From assembly GCA_945927915.1 (NCBI GenBank), contig CAMEMX010000015.1, positions 1-13,948 of the forward strand: a DNA stretch of 13,948 bases, read 5' to 3'. The DNA comes from an uncultured Clostridia bacterium. GTDB taxonomy: Bacteria; Bacillota; Clostridia; Oscillospirales; Oscillospiraceae. A program made the translations under genes and the position numbers. Shown here one piece after another: positions 1-6,829 of this stretch. Within the stretch, counting starts at the first letter, position 1. Each line of letters opens with the position of its first letter. The notes under the pieces were generated by a model, which saw only the letters and a program-made list of their open reading frames with translations, did not search any database and was not told the origin of the DNA.

Positions 1-375
1 GACATCAACGCGCCCGTCATCGAGATCGCGGACGAGGACTTTGCGCTGTGGTACCGCGACATCAACGAGGAGCCGAAGAAGTATAACGGCAAGACCGTGC
101 GCTTCAAGGCGCAGGTCGCGCGGCTGAAAAAAGACCGTGACGGCTATTTCGCGCCCGGCCGCTTCGTGATGACGTGCTGCGTCGAGGACATTCAGTTTAT
201 GGGAATGCCCTGCAAATACGGAAAGGCTGCCGAGCTTCGTGCGCGGCAGTGGGTCATGGTCACGGCTACGGTCGAGACGCGCTTCCACGCACTCTACCGC
301 GGCAGCGGCCCGATCCTGACTGCGCTCTCCGTAGAACCGGCCGAACCTGCAAAAGACGAGGTCGCAACTTTCTGA
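1..375 (+). CDS. 3' end of a putative TIGR03943/DUF1980-like protein (5' end outside the window)
   Basis: Open from the first base of the window to a TGA at 373-375, giving 124 visible residues with no start in view. The visible part is soluble and looks like a small beta-rich (OB-fold-like) domain. An 'NGKTVRFKAQV' strand is followed by a Cys-Cys segment 'RFVMTCCVEDIQFMG' with another Cys shortly after, then alternating beta strands and a 'VATF' C-terminus. The 'RFVMTCC..D' pattern recalls the C-terminal domain of TIGR03943/DUF1980 proteins, which usually sit beside YraQ-type permeases. This assignment is from memory of the family pattern, not from a search. The paired cysteines could bind metal, but that is inference. 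It is the only plus-strand gene here and converges on the minus-strand TraB-type gene. The GTG at 97 is internal to the frame and is unlikely to be the true start. Confidence 0.5.
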   Translation, partial: DINAPVIEIADEDFALWYRDINEEPKKYNGKTVRFKAQVARLKKDRDGYFAPGRFVMTCCVEDIQFMGMPCKYGKAAELRARQWVMVTATVETRFHALYRGSGPILTALSVEPAEPAKDEVATF

Positions 376-389
376 AAATAAAAATAACA

Positions 390-425
390 GAATCCCGCCT
401 CAGCCGAGGCGGGATTCCTTTTTCG
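390..425. terminator. Intrinsic terminator between convergent genes, probably bidirectional
   Basis: A perfect 12-bp stem (390-401 pairs with 406-417) encloses a 4-base loop (402-405, agcc). On the plus strand it is followed by CTTTTT, a normal U-tract for ending the DUF1980-like gene. On the minus strand the hairpin lies about 10 bases past the stop of the TraB-type gene and is followed by an interrupted T-rich run (complement of 374-389), so it can plausibly end that transcript too. Confidence 0.85.
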
Positions 426-427
426 AT

Positions 428-1381
428 TCAGCCAACGCGTTCGACGGTGTAGCCACGTTCGGCCAGGAGATCGGCACAGGCACCGTCTCCGAGAATGTGC
501 GCCGCGCCGACGACAAAGAAGCCCGTGCCGCCCTGCTTGAGATATTCCTCTGCGGTGTCGGTCATCTGCAGGTTGCGCTGTGTAACGAGCGCCTGCTGGT
601 ATTCCTCGTACAGCGCCGCTTCTGCTGCATCTTCCGGCTGCTCGTTAAATTGCGCAATCAGCTTTTCTTCGTCACCCGCCAGCCAGTCCTCATACAGCGC
701 CAGCGTGCCGTCTGCCTGCGCCTGCGGATCCTGCGCGCTGTCACCGACGATCAGGCTCAGAAGCTCGTCAGAAAAACCGAGCAGGACATTGTACTGATAT
801 TCGACGGATTCCACCTCGCGGATCTGCTTGCCCTCCTGTGCGGCAAGCGTCAGGAAGTACATATCAATGCCGTTGTTGGCATCCAGACCGCACATATCCA
901 CCACGGCGGCTTCCATCAGCGACATCCACATGGCGGGATGATAGCTGTCATAGATCTGAAAATACTCTCCCCGGCTGCTCAAAAAAGCCTTTGCTGCCGC
1001 ATAGACATCCTGTCCGAGATGATCCGCAACGGTCGTGCCGTCCATGAGCACCATTTTTGCGGCTAACTCCTTCTGCGCGGCGAAGTCTTTGGAAAAAGCG
1101 TTTACGTCGCATTCGACGGCAAGATAGTCGCTTGCCCCATAGGCCTGCATGACATAGTCCGGCAGCGGATAGGCGCGCGAGTCGGTCGCGTGGATCGAGC
1201 CGAAGAGATAGAGCACGGCGCCGTTTTCCGCGCTGACCTTATACAGCACGGGCGTGCAGACCGATTCCTGCCGGGACGATGGCTCCGGCGTTGTCGAAGA
1301 AGGCTCCTGCGCAGGCTGCGTGCTGCACGCGCTCAGAAGGAGCAGCGCCAGCGTAAGAATCAGGCAAAGTATACGTTTCAT
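428..1381 (-). CDS. TraB/GumN (TIKI-like) family lipoprotein, putative metal-dependent hydrolase
   Basis: 317 residues. The N-terminus is a lipoprotein signal: charged MKR, a Leu-rich core, and lipobox L-S-A-C with the lipidated Cys at residue 19. A Ser/Thr/Pro/Glu-rich linker of about 20 residues follows, so the protein should be anchored to the outer face of the membrane. The family hallmarks are visible: 'YLFGSIH' with the GxxH motif at 61-64, an acidic 'VECDV' at 89-93, 'RN' at 269-270 and a second GxxH 'GAAHILG' at 292-298. These motifs are known in the TraB/TIKI/GumN fold, where they form a putative metal-dependent protease site. No substrate is known for the bacterial members. The ATG overlaps the TGA of the upstream DUF5662-type gene (ATGA), so translation is probably coupled. 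It is the last gene before the convergent terminator. Confidence 0.8.
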   Translation of the reverse strand: MKRILCLILTLALLLLSACSTQPAQEPSSTTPEPSSRQESVCTPVLYKVSAENGAVLYLFGSIHATDSRAYPLPDYVMQAYGASDYLAVECDVNAFSKDFAAQKELAAKMVLMDGTTVADHLGQDVYAAAKAFLSSRGEYFQIYDSYHPAMWMSLMEAAVVDMCGLDANNGIDMYFLTLAAQEGKQIREVESVEYQYNVLLGFSDELLSLIVGDSAQDPQAQADGTLALYEDWLAGDEEKLIAQFNEQPEDAAEAALYEEYQQALVTQRNLQMTDTAEEYLKQGGTGFFVVGAAHILGDGACADLLAERGYTVERVG

Positions 1382-1950
1382 TTTGTATCCTCCGTATCTA
1401 TTTGTTGAATCGGGGTGCTGTTTTTCCGCGCTGCGCGCAGGAAGCGGAACGTTGCATCCTCGCCCTTGTCGCGCAGCATCGTCAGAACGTAGGTCAGGTC
1501 GCTTTTCGTCTGCGGATGCATCATCTGCATATCACGGCCTTCGGCCGAGCGGATCAGGTATTCCAGCGCGTCGCCGTCGCGGTAATTTTTGCCGTGGTAG
1601 ATCTTGCAGGCGGCGATGCGGTCCATAATCATCTCGATGAAGAATTTGCGCGGCATCTCGACGGGCTGATAGGTGCGGGTTTTCAGGTCGAGATCGGTCC
1701 AGTATTCAAAATGGTGCTTGTTTCTGCCCTTGTGGTGCATCCACGCGGTCGAATAGCCGATCAGCTCACGCTCACGGGAATTCGGGCTGCGCGTGCCCTG
1801 ATAGTATTTTGCGCCGGTGATGAACTCACTCGGCGAATACTTGGAAAGGTCGTGAACCAGCCCGCGCCAGTAAAGTCCGACGCGGAAGCAGCCGCTGCGA
1901 ACCTTCCAGCGGTGCTTTGTGATCGTGCAAAAGTGTTTCCATGCGTGCAT
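1378..1950 (-). CDS. DUF5662 family protein
   Basis: 190 residues, soluble, with no signal peptide or membrane segment. It matches the DUF5662 pattern as I know it. There is an early His/Trp-rich helix, 'LVHDLSKYSPSEF' (His33, Asp34), then 'MHHKGRNKHHFEYW' (71-84) with four histidines, and a helical C-terminal half. The HD pair plus the HH...HH cluster suggests an HD-like metal-binding helical fold. No activity is established, so I give no function. The ATG at 1950 has the Shine-Dalgarno GGAGAG, which immediately follows the TAG stop of sigK 12 bases upstream. Its own TGA overlaps the next gene by 4 bases. The layout suggests co-transcription with sigK and the TraB/GumN-type gene. Confidence 0.75.
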   Translation of the reverse strand: MHAWKHFCTITKHRWKVRSGCFRVGLYWRGLVHDLSKYSPSEFITGAKYYQGTRSPNSRERELIGYSTAWMHHKGRNKHHFEYWTDLDLKTRTYQPVEMPRKFFIEMIMDRIAACKIYHGKNYRDGDALEYLIRSAEGRDMQMMHPQTKSDLTYVLTMLRDKGEDATFRFLRAARKNSTPIQQIDTEDTK

Positions 1951-1962
1951 GGCGTATCTCTC

Positions 1963-2649
1963 CTATTCCGTCATGGCCTTTTCTAATTTTTGCAGCGCCT
2001 TTTTCTCGATGCGGCTGACATAGCTGCGGCTGATGCCGCACAGGTCTGCGATCTCGCGCTGCGTCAGCGGTTTGCGGTTGCCGATGCCGTAGCGCAGCGT
2101 GATGATGCGCTTTTCGCGCGGGGTGAGGCATTTGTCGATCTTCTCGTAGAGCTTCGCATAGACCTCGCGGTCGGACATCTGCTCAAACAGATCGTCGTCG
2201 GAGCAGATCACGTCCATCAGCGACAGCGCCGTGCCGTCCTTGCCCGTCTCGATGAACTCGGACAGCGACACATCCGAAGCGCTCTTGCGCTGCCCGCGGA
2301 AGTACATCAGGATCTCGTTTTCCACACAGCGGGCGGCATAGGTCGCAAGCCGTGCGCCCTTGGACGCGTCGAAGGTCGAGATGCCCTTGATCAGGCCGAT
2401 CGTACCGATAGAGATCAGATCCTCCTGATCCGACGTCTGCGTGTAGTATTTTTTCATAATGTGCGCCACGAGGCGCAGGTTTCGTTCAATGAGTATGTTT
2501 CGGGCATTCAGATCTCCCTGCGCTGCCAGGGCAAGATAGTGCTGCTCCTCCTTTGCGCTCAGAGGCTTGGGAAAGGAGCCGCTCCCGTTCGACAGCCGGA
2601 GGGAGTAAAGAATGCTGCTGATGGTCAGCCATACGGCGGCGCCCAGCAT
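1963..2649 (-). CDS. sigK: RNA polymerase sporulation sigma factor, pro-sigma-K
   Basis: 228 residues from the ATG at 2649. This start is chosen over the TTG just before it because GGAGGTGG lies 7 bases upstream. The protein resembles pro-sigma-K closely. Residues 1 to about 20 are a hydrophobic pro-sequence, then 'FPKPLS..EE' (26-34), as in the Bacillus protein. Region 2 has 'NLRLVAHIMKKY' and 'DLISIGTIGLIKGI' (77-90), with 'LATYAARCVENEIL' (101-114) for -10 and core binding. Region 4 ends in the helix-turn-helix 'TQREIADLCGISRSYVSRIE' (196-215). Sigma-K directs late mother-cell transcription (coat, cortex, lysis) after the pro-sequence is removed at the membrane, in Bacillus by SpoIVFB. The gene is continuous, with no skin-type element. 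It follows ispA by 57 bases and precedes two genes of unknown role. Confidence 0.9.
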   Translation of the reverse strand: MLGAAVWLTISSILYSLRLSNGSGSFPKPLSAKEEQHYLALAAQGDLNARNILIERNLRLVAHIMKKYYTQTSDQEDLISIGTIGLIKGISTFDASKGARLATYAARCVENEILMYFRGQRKSASDVSLSEFIETGKDGTALSLMDVICSDDDLFEQMSDREVYAKLYEKIDKCLTPREKRIITLRYGIGNRKPLTQREIADLCGISRSYVSRIEKKALQKLEKAMTE

Positions 2650-2706
2650 CAAACCACCTCCGAAACAGCCTATTCGAAGGCGGCAAGTCCTTATGTCAAA
2701 AGAATT

Positions 2707-3567
2707 TCAGCGGTCGCGGGAAACCAGCGACCGGGCAAGCTCCGTCAGAAACTGCGGCGCGTCGAAGCCCGACAGGGCGGAAACGGCCTTGTCCGTCTCG
2801 GACGCGATCATCCGGCGGCATTCTGCGACACCGTAGAGCCGGACAAAGGTGTTCTTCTTTCCGTCCACGCCGACAGCCTTACCAAGCTTCTGTGCGTCGC
2901 CGACGACATCGAGAATGTCATCCTCGATCTGGAACGCGAGGCCGACGGCGTCGGCATAGACGCCCGCGGCGTCCTGCTGCGCCTGACTGCCCCCGGCAGC
3001 GATGACACCGAGGCGGCAGGCGGCGTTGATCAGCGCGCCGGTCTTCCGCGACTGGATCTCATAGACCTCCTGCTCGGTGCATTCACGCGTCTCCGCGTCC
3101 ATATCGAGCACCTGCCCGCCGACCATGCCCAGCTCGCCTGCGCACTGAGAAAGCACGCTTACAGCCTGCACGACCTGCTGCGTGAGAAGCTGTGCCGACG
3201 CGAGGTGAGAAAACGCCGCGGTGAGCAGGGCGTCTCCCGCCAAAATGGCCTTTGCCTCGCCGTAGACGCGGTGGTTGGTCGGCTTGCCACGGCGGAAGTC
3301 GTCGTTGTCCATGCAGGGCAGGTCATCGTGGATGAGGCTATAGGTATGCACCATCTCGACCGCTGCGGCAAAGGGTAGCGCCTGTTCGGCTTTGCCGCCG
3401 CAAAGCTCGCAAAACGCCTGCGTCAGCACGGGACGCAGCCGCTTACCGCCTGCAAGAAGGCTGTAGCGCATCGCCTCAAAGAGCACCTTCTGCGGCGCGT
3501 CCGACAGGAAGCACTCGTGCAAATACTCCTCAATGTTTGCGACGTACCGTTTCATATCATTGTTCAT
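2707..3567 (-). CDS. ispA: Polyprenyl synthetase, farnesyl/geranyl diphosphate synthase type
   Basis: 286 residues. Condenses isopentenyl diphosphate with allylic diphosphates to make geranyl and farnesyl diphosphate, feeding undecaprenyl and other isoprenoid synthesis in the cytosol. The family landmarks are present: 'GGKRLRP' (40-46), first Asp-rich motif 'DDLPCMDNDD' (81-90) followed by 'RRGKPTNH', 'GDALL' (111-115), 'SRKTGAL' (173-179), and second Asp-rich motif 'FQIEDDILD' (212-220). The two spacer residues inside the first Asp motif are typical of bacterial short-chain FPP synthases. The ATG at 3567 is chosen because CGGAG lies 7 bases upstream. It overlaps xseB by 11 bases. The ATG at 3555 has no ribosome binding site, and the longer frame to 3603 runs into xseB. 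Bacillus has dxs next; here sigK follows. Confidence 0.93.
   Translation of the reverse strand: MNNDMKRYVANIEEYLHECFLSDAPQKVLFEAMRYSLLAGGKRLRPVLTQAFCELCGGKAEQALPFAAAVEMVHTYSLIHDDLPCMDNDDFRRGKPTNHRVYGEAKAILAGDALLTAAFSHLASAQLLTQQVVQAVSVLSQCAGELGMVGGQVLDMDAETRECTEQEVYEIQSRKTGALINAACRLGVIAAGGSQAQQDAAGVYADAVGLAFQIEDDILDVVGDAQKLGKAVGVDGKKNTFVRLYGVAECRRMIASETDKAVSALSGFDAPQFLTELARSLVSRDR
2711..2733 (-). repeat. Inverted repeat at the end of ispA, weak terminator-like hairpin
   Basis: A 7-bp stem (CGGTCGC with GCGACCG) and a 9-base loop end just before the ispA stop codon. On the minus strand it is followed by CTGAAATTCTTTT, a broken and late T-run. It could partly reduce read-through from ispA into sigK. 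It lies inside coding sequence and lacks a proper U-tract, so a chance origin is possible. Confidence 0.25.
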
Positions 3568-3790
3568 CAGTAAACTCCGTTTCCTGCGGGGTGCCGTCGG
3601 CACCCTTCGTGAGCTGGACGACCTTCAGCTCCGCTTCATCGAGGAGCTTTGTGCAGGAGGAGACAAGCCCTGTCCCCTCTTCAAACAGCGCAAGCGCCTG
3701 CTCCAGCGGCACGTCGCCGCGCTCCATCTGCTTGACGATCTGCTCCAGACGCGTCAGAGACTGCTCAAATGTCTGCGATTCCTGTTTCAT
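3557..3790 (-). CDS. xseB: Exodeoxyribonuclease VII small subunit
   Basis: 77 residues, the usual length for this small helical subunit. The N-terminal part carries the family pattern 'FEQSLTRLEQIVKQMERGD' followed by 'LEQALALFEEGTGLV' (around 29-43), which forms the helical hairpin that packs on XseA. Exonuclease VII degrades single-stranded DNA from both ends in DNA repair. The ATG overlaps the TGA of xseA (ATGA at 3787-3790) and has GGGAGG upstream inside xseA. The last 11 bases overlap ispA. The polar C-terminal tail after about residue 65 is not conserved in the family. Confidence 0.92.
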   Translation of the reverse strand: MKQESQTFEQSLTRLEQIVKQMERGDVPLEQALALFEEGTGLVSSCTKLLDEAELKVVQLTKGADGTPQETEFTDEQ

Positions 3791-4986
3791 TCGATAACCT
3801 CCCGAACTTCGGTGACCGCCTTGCCGTCTGCAAGGCTGACCGTCAATCTTTCGCCGACCGAGACGGCATGGATGGTTTTTACGAGCCTGCCCTTTTCATC
3901 GAGCGCCATGGAGTAGCCGCGGGAGAGCACCTTCAGCGGGCTCATGGCATCGAGCTTAGACGCCAGACGCACAAAGCGCTCGCGGTTGGTATTGAGCAGC
4001 GCTGCGGACGCGGCGCAAAGCCTGCGGTGGGTATAGTCGAGCGCCATGCGGCGGTCGTTGAGATAGTTGTTGGGGTCTGTCAGGCTGCGCGACTGCGCGA
4101 GGGCGCTCACGCGCTGCCGCTCCTGCTTGAGCCGCCTGGAAATGAGCGTCAGCAGCATCGCCTGCTTCGCTGCAATCGCCTGCCGCAGCTCGGTCTGGTC
4201 GGGCACGGCGAGCTCCGCCGCGTTCGAGGGCGTTGCCGCCCGCAGATCGGCGACAAAATCGGAGATCGTCACATCCGGCTCATGCCCGACGGCGGAGATG
4301 ACCGGGATCTCGGACTGCGCGATGGCGTAGGCGACACGCTCGTCGTTAAACGCCCACAGATCCTCGATCGAACCGCCGCCGCGCCCGGTGATGATGAGAT
4401 CGGCAACGCGGTAGCGATTGGCGTAACGGATGGCGCCGGCGATCTCGGCGGGGGCTTCGGCGCCCTGCACGCGCACGGCAAGCAGCTTGACCTCCGACAG
4501 CGGATAGCGCTTGCGCAAAATGCGCAGCATATCGCGCAGCGCGGCGCCCGCGGAGGACGTGATGATCGCAATGCGGTGCGGAAAACGCGGCAGGGGCTTC
4601 TTCCGTTCGGCGGCGAACAGCCCCTCGGCCTGTAGCCGCGCCTTGAGCTGCTCAAAGGCGACGTGCAGATCGCCCACGCCGTCCGGCGTCAGGCTGGTGC
4701 AATAGAGCTGGTACGCGCCGTCACGCGGAAAGACGGAGACACGCCCGCCCGCGATGACCTTCATGCCGTTTTCCGGACGGAAGCGCAGACGGAAGGCGTT
4801 GCCCTTGAACATGACGCAGCGGATCGCACCGCCTGCGTCCTTCAGGGAGAAATAGTGATGCCCCGACGGATAGAGCTTATAATTGCTGATCTCGCCGCGA
4901 ATGAGCAGGTCGGAGAGAAACTCGTCCTCCTCAAAGCGCAGCTTGAGATATTCGTTGATCTGGGATACTTCATAGACCTGCTGCAT
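3787..4986 (-). CDS. xseA: Exodeoxyribonuclease VII large subunit
   Basis: 399 residues. This is the catalytic subunit of exonuclease VII, the single-strand DNA exonuclease assembled with several XseB copies. The N-terminal OB-fold (about 1-105) begins with 'VSQINEYLK' and contains 'GEISNYKLYPSGHHYFSLKD'. The catalytic domain shows 'IAIITSSAGAALRDML' (139-154), 'GRGGGSIEDLWAFN' (201-214) and 'SAVGHEPDVTISDFVADLRA' (231-250), the blocks that carry the conserved Asp, Arg, His and Asp residues. A coiled-coil-rich region follows (about 265-345), then a conserved C-terminal block with 'LSRGYSMAL'. The ATG has GGAGGG 8 bases upstream. Its first 17 bases overlap the end of the M22-family gene. The stop overlaps the xseB start, giving translational coupling. 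Confidence 0.95.
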   Translation of the reverse strand: MQQVYEVSQINEYLKLRFEEDEFLSDLLIRGEISNYKLYPSGHHYFSLKDAGGAIRCVMFKGNAFRLRFRPENGMKVIAGGRVSVFPRDGAYQLYCTSLTPDGVGDLHVAFEQLKARLQAEGLFAAERKKPLPRFPHRIAIITSSAGAALRDMLRILRKRYPLSEVKLLAVRVQGAEAPAEIAGAIRYANRYRVADLIITGRGGGSIEDLWAFNDERVAYAIAQSEIPVISAVGHEPDVTISDFVADLRAATPSNAAELAVPDQTELRQAIAAKQAMLLTLISRRLKQERQRVSALAQSRSLTDPNNYLNDRRMALDYTHRRLCAASAALLNTNRERFVRLASKLDAMSPLKVLSRGYSMALDEKGRLVKTIHAVSVGERLTVSLADGKAVTEVREVIE

Positions 4987-5896
4987 GATGTGCCCTCCAT
5001 GTCAGCACCGCCGTGCCGAGCGCATTGTCGGTTGCATATTGCGGTGGGCAGAAAACGGCAGGCAGTCCCGCACACGCGCTGCGCAGCATCGAATTCGAGG
5101 CCACGCCGCCGGCAAATACGACGGCCTCGACCGGATATTCGCGCAGCGCGTTTTTCGTGGCCGTGACGATCGCGCCGATCAGACAGCGCAGCGCGTAGGC
5201 GGCGGTCTCGGCGGCGTTGCCCGCGTGATACTGCTCGACCTTATTCTGCACGCCGGAGAGCGAAAACTCCGTGTCGTGTACCTTAACGCGGAAGGTCTGC
5301 CTGTCCGCTGCGCCGGCGCTCAAGGCATCAAGGTGCTTCCCTGCGGGAAACGGCAGGCCGAGGAGCTTGCCGGTGCGGTCGATGAGCTGACCGGCAGAGA
5401 TGTCCGTCGTGCCGCCGATGCGCTCAGCGTGGACGTTTACGCCCTCCGGCGTGACGTACAAAAGCTCCGTCGTGCCGCCGGAGAGGTGCCAGGCAAGATG
5501 CGGCTTTTCCATCAGGTCCATGTGCTCCGAGGAAAACAGAGAAGCGGCGATGTGCCCCTGCTGGTGGGAAAACGGATAGACCGGCACGCCCAGCGCAGCG
5601 GCAAGCACCCGCGCCTGCGACTCACCCGCCAGAAAGCACGGCATATACGAGCCCTCCACCGCGCGAGGCCGCGTGCTGACGCCGATGGCGTCGATCGGAA
5701 CCGCGCCAATATCCGAAAACAGCCTGTCGGTCAGTTCCGGCAGGCGTTTTACATGGGCGAAGAGGGCGTCGCTCTGGCGAAGGCCGAGGCTGCCCTGCTC
5801 CACGTCTAAAAGGCGGGAGACATTGTGCCCCTGTTCCCCGTCAAAAACGGCGACCGAGGTGGTGTAGTTGCTCGTGTCGAAGGCCAGAACCGTCAT
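4970..5896 (-). CDS. TsaD/Kae1-like M22-family protein (TsaD paralogue, function unknown)
   Basis: 308 residues from the ATG at 5896, which overlaps the nusB stop (ATGA) and has GGAGGAG upstream. It has the ASKHA fold of the Kae1/TsaD/YeaZ (Gcp, M22) family: 'LAFDTSNYTTSVAVFD' phosphate loop (4-19), 'HQQGH' (111-115), 'SGGTTEL' (139-145), 'GTTDISAGQLIDRTGKLLGL' (162-181), 'FAGGVASN' (261-268) and 'ATDNA' (288-292). His111, His115 and Asp290 correspond to the metal ligands of true TsaD, so nucleotide and metal binding look intact. It is shorter than TsaD (usually about 335-345), and its N-terminus reads DTSNYTT rather than the usual ETSCDE. I therefore infer a clostridial paralogue rather than the t6A enzyme itself. 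It occupies the folD position of the Bacillus nusB-folD-xseA order. The old 'glycoprotease' name should not be taken as evidence of peptidase activity. Confidence 0.82.
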   Translation of the reverse strand: MTVLAFDTSNYTTSVAVFDGEQGHNVSRLLDVEQGSLGLRQSDALFAHVKRLPELTDRLFSDIGAVPIDAIGVSTRPRAVEGSYMPCFLAGESQARVLAAALGVPVYPFSHQQGHIAASLFSSEHMDLMEKPHLAWHLSGGTTELLYVTPEGVNVHAERIGGTTDISAGQLIDRTGKLLGLPFPAGKHLDALSAGAADRQTFRVKVHDTEFSLSGVQNKVEQYHAGNAAETAAYALRCLIGAIVTATKNALREYPVEAVVFAGGVASNSMLRSACAGLPAVFCPPQYATDNALGTAVLTWRAHHAAGL

Positions 5897-6348
5897 TGCG
5901 GCTCCTCCTTCAGCGAGCGGGCAAAGGAGCCGAGAATGCCGTTGACGAAGGAGACGACCTCGGCGTCCTCGTATTTGCGCGTCAGCTCGACGCACTCGTT
6001 GATCGCAACGCCCGTGGGAACGTCCTCCACATAGAGGATCTCAAACATGGCAAGGCGCAGCGCCGCCTTGGTAAAGCGGGAGATGCGGTGCAGATTCCAG
6101 CCGACGGAGAACTTGGAGATCAGCGCGTCAAGCTCCGCAGCGTGCTCGGCGACGCCGGTGACGCAGGCGGTGATATAGTTCATCTGCTTCTTACTCGGAC
6201 GTTCGGCGTAGACCTCGTTTTCCTCGGCAAGGGCGGCGTAATAGCCGCGCTCCATGCGCGATTCAATAGCCTGTGCGGGTGTTTCGTCCGTATAGTCCAG
6301 TTCATAGATGAGGTGAGCGGCGAGTTCTCTTGCATTTGAGCGTGTCAT
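5893..6348 (-). CDS. nusB: Transcription antitermination factor NusB
   Basis: 151 residues from the second in-frame ATG. The Shine-Dalgarno AAGGAG touches the first ATG (6354) but lies 6 bases before the one at 6348, so the latter is the better start. NusB is an all-helical RNA-binding protein that with NusE (S10) binds boxA and supports antitermination of rRNA transcripts. The sequence has the family's 'RELAAHLIYELDY' N-terminus, 'KFSVGWNLHRISRFTKAALRLAMFEILYVEDVP' central core, and the C-terminal 'AINECVELTRKY.....VSFVNGILG' block. The segment between the first and second helices is longer than in E. coli NusB, as is common in Clostridia. Its stop overlaps the start of the M22-family gene (ATGA). 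Confidence 0.94.
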   Translation of the reverse strand: MTRSNARELAAHLIYELDYTDETPAQAIESRMERGYYAALAEENEVYAERPSKKQMNYITACVTGVAEHAAELDALISKFSVGWNLHRISRFTKAALRLAMFEILYVEDVPTGVAINECVELTRKYEDAEVVSFVNGILGSFARSLKEEPQ

Positions 6349-6376
6349 AGGCATCTCCTTATGTATCAGAGGATCA

Positions 6377-6400
6377 GGGGTGCCGGCAAAGCAGCACCCC
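6377..6400 (-). repeat. GC-rich hairpin between asp23 and nusB without a U-tract
   Basis: In the transcript GGGGUGC pairs with GCACCCC, and a U-G and a G-C pair extend it to a 9-bp stem (6377-6385 with 6392-6400) and a 6-base loop. It begins 14 bases after the asp23 stop. The following bases (TGATCCTCTG) contain no T-run, so it is not a canonical terminator. It could stabilise or process the asp23 3' end, or moderate read-through into nusB. Confidence 0.55.
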
Positions 6401-6414
6401 GAACGAAAGCATTT

Positions 6415-6801
6415 TTACTTCTCGGCGGTCTTCGGAACGGCGACGCCGCAGACGTTGACATTTACGCGCAGCGGACGCGTGCCGGTCATCGACGTGACTT
6501 CCTCGGTGATGGCCTCCTGCACAGCTTTGGCGACGGTCATGACCGCGCAGCCCATTTTGACGATGAGGTTGCACGCGATCTCCACGCCCTCGTCGGTGAT
6601 GACGACGCGGATGCCCTTGCGGAGATTCTTTTTGCCGAGGATGTTGGAAAGATCGAGCGTCTGCGTAACGCTCAGGCCGAAAACGCCCTCGACCTCACGG
6701 ACGGCAAGCGCCGCGATGGAGGCGATGACCTCCTCAGAGATGAGAATGCTGCCGTTTTCCTGTTCCTGCACGAGATACTCTTTATTTTCTGCCATTGTCA
6801 T
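6415..6801 (-). CDS. Asp23/Gls24 family envelope-associated protein (YqhY-like)
   Basis: 128 residues from the ATG at 6801, which has AAGGG about 5 bases upstream. A second ATG two codons on has poor spacing. It shows the Asp23/DUF322 pattern: 'GSILISEEVIASIAALAVREVEGVFGL' (about 17-43), a Lys/Arg-rich 'GKKNLRKGIRV' segment, then 'IACNLIVKMGCAVMTVAKAVQEAITEEVTSMTG' and 'VNVNVCGVAV'. It occupies the position of B. subtilis yqhY, directly before nusB. YqhY-type proteins are linked in Bacillus to acetyl-CoA carboxylase homeostasis, but accB and accC, which precede yqhY there, are absent here. It is the first gene behind the vegetative-type promoter at 6830-6857. It has no membrane segment. Confidence 0.9.
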   Translation of the reverse strand: MTMAENKEYLVQEQENGSILISEEVIASIAALAVREVEGVFGLSVTQTLDLSNILGKKNLRKGIRVVITDEGVEIACNLIVKMGCAVMTVAKAVQEAITEEVTSMTGTRPLRVNVNVCGVAVPKTAEK

Positions 6802-6829
6802 GACTTCCCTTCTGTTTTTGTTCCACTCT

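Noticed and set aside
2671..2699. TTGACA before sigK as a sigma-A promoter
   Set aside because: At 17 or 18 bases spacing the -10 position reads CGAATA or GAATAG, neither a convincing match, so I do not list it as a promoter.
1990..3378. Long plus-strand open frame of 462 codons opposite sigK and ispA
   Set aside because: It is antisense to two clearly recognised genes. High GC at third positions removes stop codons from the opposite strand, and the predicted protein is rich in Arg, His and Asp with no family resemblance.
5897..5995. Upstream extension of the M22-family gene to 5995
   Set aside because: The extension lies inside nusB. The ATG at 5896 has GGAGGAG in front of it and begins exactly at the conserved phosphate-loop strand.
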